From: Clostridia bacterium
GTDB taxonomy: Bacteria; UBA6262; WVXT01; JAUXBS01
Direction: 5' to 3'
Length of the DNA stretch: 12,980 nucleotides
Assembly: GCA_030619245.1 (NCBI GenBank)
Contig: JAUXBS010000010.1
Coordinates: 1-12,980, forward strand
The notes under the pieces are model-generated. The model had not been told where the DNA came from. It was given only the letters and a program-made list of their open reading frames with translations, and searched no databases. Position 1 is the stretch's first letter. Each line of letters starts with the position of its first letter. The position numbers and the translations under genes are program-made. Below are positions 7,687 to 12,980 of this stretch, piece by piece.

Positions 7687-7715
7687 TAGACAATTAAAGG
7701 AATTTGGGGTATAAT
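7687..7715 (+). promoter_or_regulatory. Promoter of the secreted-protein pair
   Basis: TAGACA (7687-7692, 5 of 6 to consensus), a spacer of exactly 17 bases, and a perfect TATAAT (7710-7715). Transcription should begin near 7722. That makes an ATG at 7723 nearly leaderless and favours the ATG at 7738, which has GGAG at 7725-7728. Confidence 0.6.
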
Positions 7716-7737
7716 TAAACATATGGAGTACAATGAC

Positions 7738-8619
7738 ATGAAAAAAACTCTATTTTGGAAGCCAAACAGGGGCTACCTGTCAAAACAAATAATTTTGATT
7801 AAAGCGCTTACAACGGTTATGCTGATTGTAGCTCTCTTCCCTTTCTATTCAGTTGCCGGATTATTCGGGAACAATATAAGTTATGCCAGTATTGTTGGAA
7901 TTGCGCCTGTCTTAAGAATCTATCATTCCGATACAGTCAATAATTTCAGTACAACCGCCGGATTTTCACTTCAACTCGGGGTTGGAAAACAGGATATAGA
8001 AGATATGTTCCCCGACCCCGGGACAATATACCTGAATATAGACTTACCTCTAACCAATTTTGAAATTACAGGCTCAGACATGAACTGGTGGGGTTCAACC
8101 GGAGACGGTGTATCCGGACTTAATGTAGACCTGTTATATGAAACCGGCATGAGAATATCGGATAGAATAATGCCCTCCGCATTCATCGGGTACAGCATTG
8201 CGAATATCAATGATATGTATGACGAGTCAAAGTTCCTGTCCGGCGGCGGGCCGTGCCTGGGAGCGGGAATTAATATATTCATATTAGAATCCACATCGTT
8301 ATATTACCGCTGCAGCGCCAGTATTATCAACCTCAAACCATACCCGGCAGGAGACCGTTTCACCGTAACTTCTGTAGCCCATTGCGCCGGAGTAAGGTTT
8401 TACAGTTATTTTAAGCCCCTAGATGTATTTTTTAATACGCTTACTTCCATCGTCGCTCCGAAATCATATGAAGACGATGACGATAATGATAATGATGATG
8501 ATGATGATGACTGCGATGTAAAGAAACCGAAGAAAGATAAAAAGCCAAAAAAGGATAAGAAACCAAAAAAGGAAAAAAAGGAAAAAAAGACGAAGAAAGA
8601 AAAGAATGATGAACAATAA
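7738..8619 (+). CDS. Exported envelope protein with Asp-rich then Lys-rich tail
   Basis: I do not recognise this family. The start at 7738 is chosen because GGAG lies nine bases upstream and the inferred transcript begins near 7722. An ATG at 7723 would add five residues. The 293-residue protein begins with a basic stretch and a hydrophobic segment (about 19-40) ending SVA, a likely signal peptide. Residues 45-240 are rich in alternating polar and hydrophobic stretches with many Gly, Asn, Tyr and aromatic residues, consistent with a small outer-membrane beta-barrel or beta-sandwich. Three cysteines lie in this part. Residues 245-260 are almost entirely Asp with a few Asn, and residues 262-293 are Lys-rich with a KKPKKD repeat. 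The aspartates could bind calcium, but this is a guess. The next gene starts 20 bases downstream, so the two are probably one operon. Confidence 0.75.
   Translation: MKKTLFWKPNRGYLSKQIILIKALTTVMLIVALFPFYSVAGLFGNNISYASIVGIAPVLRIYHSDTVNNFSTTAGFSLQLGVGKQDIEDMFPDPGTIYLNIDLPLTNFEITGSDMNWWGSTGDGVSGLNVDLLYETGMRISDRIMPSAFIGYSIANINDMYDESKFLSGGGPCLGAGINIFILESTSLYYRCSASIINLKPYPAGDRFTVTSVAHCAGVRFYSYFKPLDVFFNTLTSIVAPKSYEDDDDNDNDDDDDDCDVKKPKKDKKPKKDKKPKKEKKEKKTKKEKNDEQ
8470..8616 (+). repeat. Low-complexity coding tract: GAT run then AAG/AAA-rich run
   Basis: Positions 8470-8517 are mostly GAT/GAC/AAT codons, with an uninterrupted GAT run at 8494-8508. Positions 8521-8616 are AAG, AAA and CCA/CCG codons encoding a repeated KKPKKD-like unit. 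Both are simple sequence inside the C-terminal tail of the exported protein and are candidates for length variation by slippage in multiples of three, which would keep the frame. Confidence 0.8.
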
Positions 8620-8638
8620 AAAAGGAGGTAATAAAACC

Positions 8639-9130
8639 ATGAAAAAAACAGTAATAATGACATTACTTGTCATTGGCCTTGCGGCATTCCCCCCCTGTGC
8701 CCAGGCAAAGATAAAGCTGGGGGACTTTATTAAAATAAAATCCAATGACGAGTATACTAAAAAGAAACCATTAACTCCCCAGCAGAAATTAAAAGCCCAG
8801 GATAAATCATTAAGATCACTTAGAAAAGCAAAAGCAAATTACGAGAAAACAATAGAAAAGTGCAGTAAAAACATAATGGCATTGCAGTCCGGCATTACGG
8901 ATGACAACCGGGCAAAGAGCGAGAAATCGATAAAGAAGGACGAAGCAAAAATAGCTGTGTATGAAAAGAAAATAATTGCCCTTGATAAAAAGATAGCGAA
9001 GATGGAAGTAAAACTTCAGAAAATGATGGACAAGGAAGAAGTGAGACAGCAGAAATTATTCGAAAAAGAAATGGCAAACCTGGAGAAAAGAAAACTCAAA
9101 CAGCAGGAAAGACTAATGAAAAGGCAATAA
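8639..9130 (+). CDS. Small secreted basic coiled-coil protein
   Basis: The family is unknown to me. The start is the ATG at 8639, with GGAGG ten bases upstream (8624-8628). An in-frame ATG at 8606 lies inside the previous gene and lacks this site. The 163-residue product begins MKKTVIMTLLVIGLAAFPPC and continues AQAK, a typical signal peptide with probable cleavage after AQA. The Cys at the end of this stretch does not form a proper lipobox. The mature part is about 140 residues, strongly Lys/Glu-rich and predicted almost wholly helical and coiled-coil, with one Cys. It contains no catalytic motif I can see. Location and composition suggest a periplasmic or surface structural protein that may pair with the product of the preceding gene. 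Confidence 0.78.
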   Translation: MKKTVIMTLLVIGLAAFPPCAQAKIKLGDFIKIKSNDEYTKKKPLTPQQKLKAQDKSLRSLRKAKANYEKTIEKCSKNIMALQSGITDDNRAKSEKSIKKDEAKIAVYEKKIIALDKKIAKMEVKLQKMMDKEEVRQQKLFEKEMANLEKRKLKQQERLMKRQ

Positions 9131-9135
9131 GGAGA

Positions 9136-9288
9136 TTTATTCTTCTTCACGAATCCCTTATGGGCATTGCCTTCTTTATTAAACTCCAGGTATGTTTCAT
9201 CAGTAATCCTGCGCCATGCAGGACAAGTTAATTATGTAAGGTCAGCGGAGAAAGTTTTAAGGCGCTCCTGTCTTTCAGAAATGCTCAT
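9136..9288 (-). pseudogene. Possible decayed small gene behind the HD gene
   Basis: An ATG at 9288 overlaps the TGA of the HD-domain gene as ATGA, a classic coupling arrangement. It reads MSISERQERLKTFSADLT and then meets TAA (9234-9232). The same frame continues without another stop as LTCPAWRRITDETYLEF and NKEGNAHKGFVKKNK, which looks like ordinary soluble protein with normal codon use. It then runs antisense into the coiled-coil gene, where composition stops looking coding. The simplest reading is a roughly 50-codon gene broken by a nonsense mutation and possibly truncated. I do not recognise the family. A 6-base-pair hairpin, TCCTGC...GCAGGA (9207-9223), lies just after the TAA. Chance coding-like sequence remains possible. 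Confidence 0.35.
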
Positions 9289-10223
9289 TTCCAATTAGTT
9301 ATGCTTTCTCTGCTGGAATTATTTATACTTCGTTTTAATTTCTGCCTGTATTTCCCGGGGGTTTTTTTCAATATTCCCTTTAAATACCTTATCTGGTTTT
9401 CTATAGCCTTCTGATAAAGATCCTCACTTATGCCATACCTCATCTTTAAATGCGGGGTAATATATTCATGCATTTTCTTATAATCATTTGCTAATCTCAT
9501 CTGTATGAAACCATAAAATATTATGGTCTTCTTCAGCAGGTCCAACTCTGATTCATAGCCCGGGACCTTACCTTCCTTGAATTCATGGTAAAGAAGCAGC
9601 AGTTTCTCAAGGTAATTTCTGCCCGCCATCTGACCGACCATATCCGCTGTCCCGAGCATAAGGCCAAGGATTTCCTCTGCCCTGTCATGGAATCTTATCG
9701 CCTTAATATCAGTCGTTAATCCCGTACAACTTATCATGTTCCTTGCGGATATAAAATCACTCCCGGATAAACCTATCTTACGGAAGTATTTTTCTATAAA
9801 ATCAATGCTCCTTAATATATGTTCCTTCGTATACTTGGCGCCTGTTCCCTTTGAATCGCTTTTTTTCTGTATGAACCCGCTGTCATGAAACAACATTGCA
9901 ATCAGCGAAATACGCACCCTCTTGAGGGGGAGTTTCCTCTTCCTTTCAAGATTATAGCCGTCTATCATTCTTGAAAGAGCCAGGAGGGTATCAGTGGTAT
10001 GTGTCTTATCGTGGTATATGGTGTTACACGAGCGGTAACCGGGATAATAACCGTTAAACAAAGCCAGGAAATCATTATATACTATTCTTATCTCCCTGAA
10101 CGCGGCTATTGGATATGACCTGATAAAATTATTCTTGACCTCCTCAAACACCGCATCGGGAGAATTCATGTTGACAAGCCTTGCAAGTTGTAACCTTCTT
10201 GCTTTTTTACTTGTTTTTTTCAT
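9285..10223 (-). CDS. HD-domain metal-dependent phosphohydrolase
   Basis: The 312-residue protein has an HD-superfamily core: YHDKTHT (H71, H75), the signature LFHDSGF (H113, D114), KEH (H135) and LGTADMVGQM with D194 as the last metal ligand. HD proteins hydrolyse phosphoesters, often nucleotides or cyclic nucleotides. This subgroup, with the TADMVGQMAGRNYLEKL stretch, is one I recognise by pattern but for which I know no substrate. The C-terminal 80 residues are helical and basic. No signal peptide is present, so it is probably cytoplasmic. The ATG is preceded by AAGGA about 11 bases upstream. A strong promoter-like pair (10263-10291) lies in the 74-base gap after the UPF0280 gene, so it can be transcribed alone or with that gene. 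Confidence 0.8.
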   Translation of the reverse strand: MKKTSKKARRLQLARLVNMNSPDAVFEEVKNNFIRSYPIAAFREIRIVYNDFLALFNGYYPGYRSCNTIYHDKTHTTDTLLALSRMIDGYNLERKRKLPLKRVRISLIAMLFHDSGFIQKKSDSKGTGAKYTKEHILRSIDFIEKYFRKIGLSGSDFISARNMISCTGLTTDIKAIRFHDRAEEILGLMLGTADMVGQMAGRNYLEKLLLLYHEFKEGKVPGYESELDLLKKTIIFYGFIQMRLANDYKKMHEYITPHLKMRYGISEDLYQKAIENQIRYLKGILKKTPGKYRQKLKRSINNSSRESITNWK

Positions 10224-10262
10224 CAGCCGGAATATCCTTTTTACTTTCTTTGTTTATAAAAC

Positions 10263-10291
10263 ATTATACCTCAAAAAATCCGCTCTTGCAA
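10263..10291 (-). promoter_or_regulatory. Promoter of the HD-domain gene
   Basis: On the minus strand TTGCAA (10291-10286, 4 of 6) is followed by exactly 17 bases and a perfect TATAAT (10268-10263). It starts about 40 bases before the HD gene ATG, in the short gap behind the UPF0280 gene. Confidence 0.55.
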
Positions 10292-10297
10292 CCTATT

Positions 10298-11026
10298 TTA
10301 CCCATTATTCTGAATTTCAATGTCACCCCACATGCCTATCGTGCCTTCTATTACAATCATCACCCCCGTGATTTCATCTATACTCTTTGCAAAATCAATA
10401 CCCCTCTGGATATCCCTGCCTGTCTTAATAATGTTCCCCGTTGCCGTTGCTACAGCATCAGCAATCGGGGGAGACGGTGACATTATCACCACGGTATCCG
10501 CGTTTCCAAAACTCAGGGAATGCCCTATTTTGCCTGATGACGCGCATATACCGCGGTAACTTTCAGATGGTTTAATACTGAGAACAAGTTTTTTATCAAT
10601 TCCTTTATTGCCCGTATATAACCCTATTTTTCTTTGCTTACTTGATTTTATAAATATATCCCCGCCATTTTCAATTATTACCTGGCCGGAGTGCTCAAGC
10701 AGGTCTTTTCCCACGTACTCGGCAATCACCCCGGCGACTGCCGCCATTGGCCCGACTCCCGCCTTTCTTGCGGCAGCAGCCATGTCCCTTACTATCTGCG
10801 GGGCGTCTTTATCCACCTTACAGGGTTTCAGGGCGCCCGCAAACTTCCTGTCACTTATACTATAGGACTCTATCTGCCCCCTGTGCTTGATAATTGATGC
10901 CTCAGCAACGCCGGAAAGGTCCTTCTCTGCAAGAATATAAAGGTCTGTTTGAAGTATTTTAACTTCAAAACTGCTTAAATCATCTGTTTTGCCGTAATAC
11001 CTGTATATTCTTTCTTTATAAACCAT
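10298..11026 (-). CDS. UPF0280 family protein (ApbE-like fold)
   Basis: The 242-residue protein carries the hallmark stretches of UPF0280 (COG2122): VGPMAAVAGVIAEYVG (92-107), VIIENGGDIFI (116-126), GICASSGKIGHSLSFGNADT (159-178) and a late ADAVATATGN (190-199). The family is related in fold to ApbE flavin transferases, and the ENGGDI motif recalls ApbE. Its biochemical role is not established to my knowledge. It is common in methanogens and anaerobic bacteria. There is no signal peptide, unlike many ApbE proteins, so it should be cytoplasmic. AGGTGG sits very close to the ATG (about four bases), and a strong promoter lies about 60-90 bases upstream. It is followed by the HD-domain gene in the same direction. 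Confidence 0.88.
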   Translation of the reverse strand: MVYKERIYRYYGKTDDLSSFEVKILQTDLYILAEKDLSGVAEASIIKHRGQIESYSISDRKFAGALKPCKVDKDAPQIVRDMAAAARKAGVGPMAAVAGVIAEYVGKDLLEHSGQVIIENGGDIFIKSSKQRKIGLYTGNKGIDKKLVLSIKPSESYRGICASSGKIGHSLSFGNADTVVIMSPSPPIADAVATATGNIIKTGRDIQRGIDFAKSIDEITGVMIVIEGTIGMWGDIEIQNNG

Positions 11027-11052
11027 TTTCCACCTGTTTGTTTCCCTGGATT

Positions 11053-11069
11053 TGCAAACCTGTTTTGCA
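11053..11069. promoter_or_regulatory. Dyad in the leader of the UPF0280 gene
   Basis: TGCAAA and TTTGCA are perfect inverted arms separated by five bases. The dyad lies between the inferred transcription start (about 11083) and the UPF0280 ATG. It could be a repressor site or a weak RNA hairpin. No known motif is matched. Confidence 0.35.
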
Positions 11070-11089
11070 TGTCAATATATCATAACGGA

Positions 11090-11118
11090 ATTATACTCTA
11101 ATGAAATAGTGAAGTCAA
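11090..11118 (-). promoter_or_regulatory. Promoter of the UPF0280 gene
   Basis: On the minus strand TTGACT (11118-11113, 5 of 6), a 17-base spacer and a perfect TATAAT (11095-11090). It is back to back with the toxin-antitoxin promoter, with 42 bases between the two -35 boxes. Confidence 0.6.
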
Positions 11119-11160
11119 TGAGAATATTAAGTAGTTTACGCAATATTACAGGATATCTAC

Positions 11161-11189
11161 TTGACATAGTTCATCACTTATGGTACACT
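11161..11189 (+). promoter_or_regulatory. Promoter of the toxin-antitoxin operon
   Basis: A perfect TTGACA (11161-11166), a 17-base spacer and TACACT (11184-11189, 4 of 6). AGGAGG at 11196-11201 precedes the antitoxin ATG by seven bases. Inverted arms AAGTAG (11129-11134) and CTACTT (11157-11162) reach into the -35 box and could belong to an autoregulatory operator, though they are short and 22 bases apart. Confidence 0.6.
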
Positions 11190-11208
11190 TATATCAGGAG
11201 GCAATATT

Positions 11209-11442
11209 ATGGCAACTAAAAATCCCAGAATTAATGTAGTTATTGAAAAACCCTTATACGATGCTATAAAAGGACTTGCTCACAGGGAAGGAGTATCAAT
11301 GTCTCTCAAAGCAAGGGATTTGCTCCGTAATGCATTGGAATACTCTGAGGACAACATGCTGACAAAAATAGCAGAACAGAGGGAAAAATCATTTAACAGG
11401 AAAAAGGCATTTACCCATAAACAAATATTTAAATTGAAATGA
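11209..11442 (+). CDS. Ribbon-helix-helix-type antitoxin
   Basis: This 77-residue protein has an N-terminal beta strand followed by two helices (about 7-45: RINVVIEKPLYDAIKGLA, then the VSMSLKARDLLRNALE helix), as in RHH/CopG-type antitoxins that bind operator DNA as dimers. The basic C-terminal tail (55-77) would be the toxin-wrapping part. It has a strong AGGAGG site. Its TGA overlaps the ATG of the toxin by four bases, the usual antitoxin-first arrangement that keeps antitoxin in excess. Such antitoxins normally repress their own promoter. The exact antitoxin subfamily is not certain. Confidence 0.8.
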   Translation: MATKNPRINVVIEKPLYDAIKGLAHREGVSMSLKARDLLRNALEYSEDNMLTKIAEQREKSFNRKKAFTHKQIFKLK

Positions 11443-11717
11443 TACCCTACAAAATATTATATCACCACAATATACCTGATGATATGGGTAAATTGAACCA
11501 CGAACCTCGCAGGAGAGTAATCAGCGTAATAGAAAATAAAATTTCAATTTACCCGGATAAATACGGAACCCCTCTCAGAAAACCTTTAGCAGGCTACTGG
11601 AAACTCCGTGTGGGGACTTACCGGATTGTTTATAAAATCAAGCAAAATGAAATCTGGATACTGGCAATCATGCACCGAAAAGATATATACCGGTATATTG
11701 TTAAAAACAGACTTTAA
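11439..11717 (+). CDS. RelE/ParE-superfamily toxin
   Basis: The 92-residue protein matches the compact RelE fold: YKILYHHNIPDDMGKL at the start, two helices, PLRKPLAGYWKLRVGTYRIV (46-65) and the end ILAIMHRKDIYRYI (74-87). The basic residues R57, R62 and R80 are in the places where RelE-type toxins carry their ribosome-dependent mRNA-cleavage residues, so an mRNA interferase role is likelier than gyrase inhibition. It begins in the ATGA overlap with the antitoxin and depends on coupling, since no independent ribosome-binding site stands out. The length is normal for the family and nothing looks broken, so the pair is probably functional. Confidence 0.87.
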   Translation: MIPYKILYHHNIPDDMGKLNHEPRRRVISVIENKISIYPDKYGTPLRKPLAGYWKLRVGTYRIVYKIKQNEIWILAIMHRKDIYRYIVKNRL

Positions 11718-11738
11718 AAACGGTAACGACATGCCCCC

Positions 11739-11765
11739 CTTCGATGGAGTTTACACTGAGCGAAG
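11739..11765. repeat. Small REP-like intergenic dyad
   Basis: CTTCG (11739-11743) and CGAAG (11761-11765) flank GGAGTTTACACTGAG. From memory, very similar CTTCG...GGAGTTTA...CTGAGCGAAG intergenic sequences are dispersed in many bacterial genomes. It is followed by two TACCGGG copies (11773-11779 and 11791-11797). Together with the lipoprotein promoter this is all I see in 11718-11895. Confidence 0.3.
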
Positions 11766-11814
11766 TTGTAAATACCGGGTATCATCAAAGTACCGGGCAC
11801 TCAGGATTTTTAAC

Positions 11815-11843
11815 TTGCCAAAACATGCTTTTGATGTTATAAT
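11815..11843 (+). promoter_or_regulatory. Promoter of the lipoprotein-like gene
   Basis: TTGCCA (11815-11820, 5 of 6), a 17-base spacer and a perfect TATAAT (11838-11843). Transcription would start near 11850, giving a leader of about 46 bases before the ATG at 11896. Confidence 0.6.
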
Positions 11844-11895
11844 TCTAATGACAGTATTCAGCAGTCAATATTGAGTGAAGCACAGGAGGCTTAAA

Positions 11896-12741
11896 ATGAA
11901 AAAGTCAAAAGTTTTATTAACTCAAATATTAATACTTTCATTGTTTTTATCAGGCGGGTGCGTATTATATGAAAGTTGCGGCCCGGGCTACTATGATACC
12001 GCTTCAAGTTTAGCCATAGCGAATGCTGAGGTGACGCTTATTACAACGATGATGTCAAAAACAATAATGAATGATATAGAAAACAACAGTGTTGCGACAG
12101 GGCTTGTATCCGAAGGCGACGGTTGGTATGTTTATCCTTTAACTTCATTGATAGATATTCCTCCTCAGGTAAGAATATCCGAAGGAGAAGGGACATATGT
12201 TAACCCCACAGAAGCGGTTTGGAACAATATTACAAAAGTTGAAATAAAAAACCAGGATTCTGAATATGATGAAAATACTAATTTAGTCTGGACTAATCCC
12301 ACAACCGCTCCAAAAGGCAATGGAAGTTCGGTATCCAGCGATGGTACTGCGGACGTTGAATTAACATATACTAATATTACCTATGCCACCGATGGCGACA
12401 ATGCAGGTTTCCCAAACAGCGGTGAAACCGTTTTGGGTATAGATATGAAATTCCCATTATCAATGTTCTTTGGCGGGATGACAACTAAACTTACATTCAA
12501 CAGTGACCTTTCAGTTGATTCAGTTGCAGACACAAAAAGCACTCCCGGATACGCTACATTATATTTTGAAGCCGTTACGCCTTATCAACAGTCACCGGGA
12601 ATGATAGATACAAGCTCCTCATATAATTATGATTTAGTTTATATCAAAGATAAGAACGGGAATGAAGTTGAAATGTATGGGCCACAGCAATCCATGCAAT
12701 CGCTTCCCCAGTTCCCCCTGGTACGAAGAATTAAGAAATAA
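11896..12741 (+). CDS. Secreted lipoprotein-like protein of unknown function
   Basis: I do not recognise this family. The ATG at 11896 is chosen because AGGAGG lies six bases upstream (11884-11889). An in-frame ATG at 11875 would place that site inside the gene. The 281-residue product starts with MKKSK and a hydrophobic core ending FLSGGC (Cys22), an imperfect lipobox, so lipidation is likely but not certain. The mature part is rich in Asn, Thr, Ser, Asp and Gly with aromatic residues, typical of an extracytoplasmic beta-rich protein. Two similar segments (SEGDGWYVYP near 75-84 and SEGEGTYVNP near 95-104) hint at a short internal repeat. It has its own promoter and no close partner gene on its strand. 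Confidence 0.72.
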   Translation: MKKSKVLLTQILILSLFLSGGCVLYESCGPGYYDTASSLAIANAEVTLITTMMSKTIMNDIENNSVATGLVSEGDGWYVYPLTSLIDIPPQVRISEGEGTYVNPTEAVWNNITKVEIKNQDSEYDENTNLVWTNPTTAPKGNGSSVSSDGTADVELTYTNITYATDGDNAGFPNSGETVLGIDMKFPLSMFFGGMTTKLTFNSDLSVDSVADTKSTPGYATLYFEAVTPYQQSPGMIDTSSSYNYDLVYIKDKNGNEVEMYGPQQSMQSLPQFPLVRRIKK

Positions 12742-12821
12742 GATTATTCTCAAACCAGACACTACAATAATCCTCACCACCCTTTCTCTCTTGAAAAAAG
12801 CGTAATAAATATTAATGCAAA

Positions 12822-12860
12822 AAACTATAATGGCCGGGAGGATCCGGATCACTATAGTTT
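12822..12860 (-). terminator. Long hairpin, intrinsic-terminator-like for minus-strand transcripts
   Basis: AAACTATA (12822-12829) pairs perfectly with TATAGTTT (12853-12860). Inside, TGG pairs with TCA and CCGG with CCGG, with one mismatch, one bulged base and a six-base loop (12838-12843). On the minus strand the stem ends in six T (opposite 12819-12824), a terminator pattern for transcription entering from the right. On the plus strand only TTT follows, so termination of the lipoprotein-like gene here would be weaker. Confidence 0.5.
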
Positions 12861-12862
12861 AG

Positions 12863-12980
12863 TGTTGTTACCAATGCGGTATCTCGGAGTCTTTTTGCCA
12901 AATTGACCCACCCCTATTAGATATTATCGTCTATAGAAATAAAACAGGGGGTTAAAATTCGATTACAATACTGGGTTAAA
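12863..12980 (+). mobile_element. Possible left end of an IS21-like insertion sequence
   Basis: A sequence starting TGTTGTTACC at 12863, followed by TTTTTGCCAAATTGACCCAC (12892-12911), resembles from memory the ends of IS21-family elements, which often carry TGACCCACCC repeats near their termini. No transposase frame is visible before the window ends, so this is tentative. A terminal hairpin lies immediately outside it. Confidence 0.3.

Noticed and set aside
8406..8745. Phe/Leu-rich minus-strand frames that look like membrane proteins
   Set aside because: They are the antisense of the Lys/Asp tail of the exported protein.
9207..9223. Hairpin TCCTGC...GCAGGA as a terminator between converging genes
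   Set aside because: Only six pairs and no T-run on either strand.
11608..11874. 88-residue plus-strand frame overlapping the RelE-type gene
   Set aside because: It lies out of frame over the toxin and then crosses intergenic repeat and promoter sequence without a ribosome site.
12634..12852. Minus-strand 72-residue frame at the right edge
   Set aside because: It overlaps the lipoprotein-like gene and the hairpin and has no ribosome site or recognisable domain.
1..12980. CRISPR array, tRNA or rRNA
   Set aside because: I saw no regularly spaced direct repeats and no tRNA-like or rRNA-like sequence by eye.

Overview
This window looks like chromosomal DNA of an uncultivated, probably anaerobic, Gram-negative-type bacterium. 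Evidence for a bacterium: Shine-Dalgarno sites such as AGGAGG, sigma-70-like promoters mostly with 17-base spacers, signal peptides, a lipoprotein-like gene and a RelBE-type toxin-antitoxin pair. Base composition is moderate to AT-rich. Two genes, an RNase HII with archaeal-style motifs and a UPF0280 protein, belong to families or subtypes that are common in archaea and anaerobic bacteria. I cannot assign a phylum from the sequence alone.

Positions 1-7559 are read from the minus strand. In transcription order they hold: RNase HII (rnhB); a small inverted-repeat element that forms the end of rnhB; a compact Mre11/SbcD-like phosphoesterase; a Rad50/SbcC-like ATPase with a two-helix membrane hairpin where a zinc hook would be; a YfcE/MJ0936-type phosphoesterase; a large membrane protein fused to a polyamine-synthase-like domain and TPR repeats; and the first codons of another gene cut by the window edge. 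The SbcD-like, SbcC-like and YfcE-like genes are tightly packed (0 and 12 bases apart) and very likely form one operon. rnhB and the nuclease-like pair suggest a genome-maintenance neighbourhood.

Positions 7560-9130 hold a divergent AT-rich promoter region and a plus-strand pair of exported proteins. The first is a probable beta-rich envelope protein ending in an aspartate-rich block followed by a lysine-rich block. The second is a small, very basic coiled-coil protein. Facing them on the minus strand is an operon-like pair (UPF0280, then an HD-domain phosphohydrolase). Behind the HD gene lies a possible decayed small gene that starts in an ATGA overlap and is cut by an in-frame TAA.

Positions 11030-12980 hold back-to-back promoters for the UPF0280 gene and a toxin-antitoxin operon, then a separately promoted lipoprotein-like gene of unknown function. 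The right edge has a strong hairpin and a sequence that resembles the end of an IS21-like element.

The most notable points are the repeat element that supplies the rnhB C-terminus, the membrane-anchored Rad50-like complex, the substituted active site in the fused polyamine-synthase-like protein, the charge-blocked secreted pair and the possible broken gene behind the HD protein. I did not find a clearly new defence or mobile system. Family assignments come from motif recognition without any database search.
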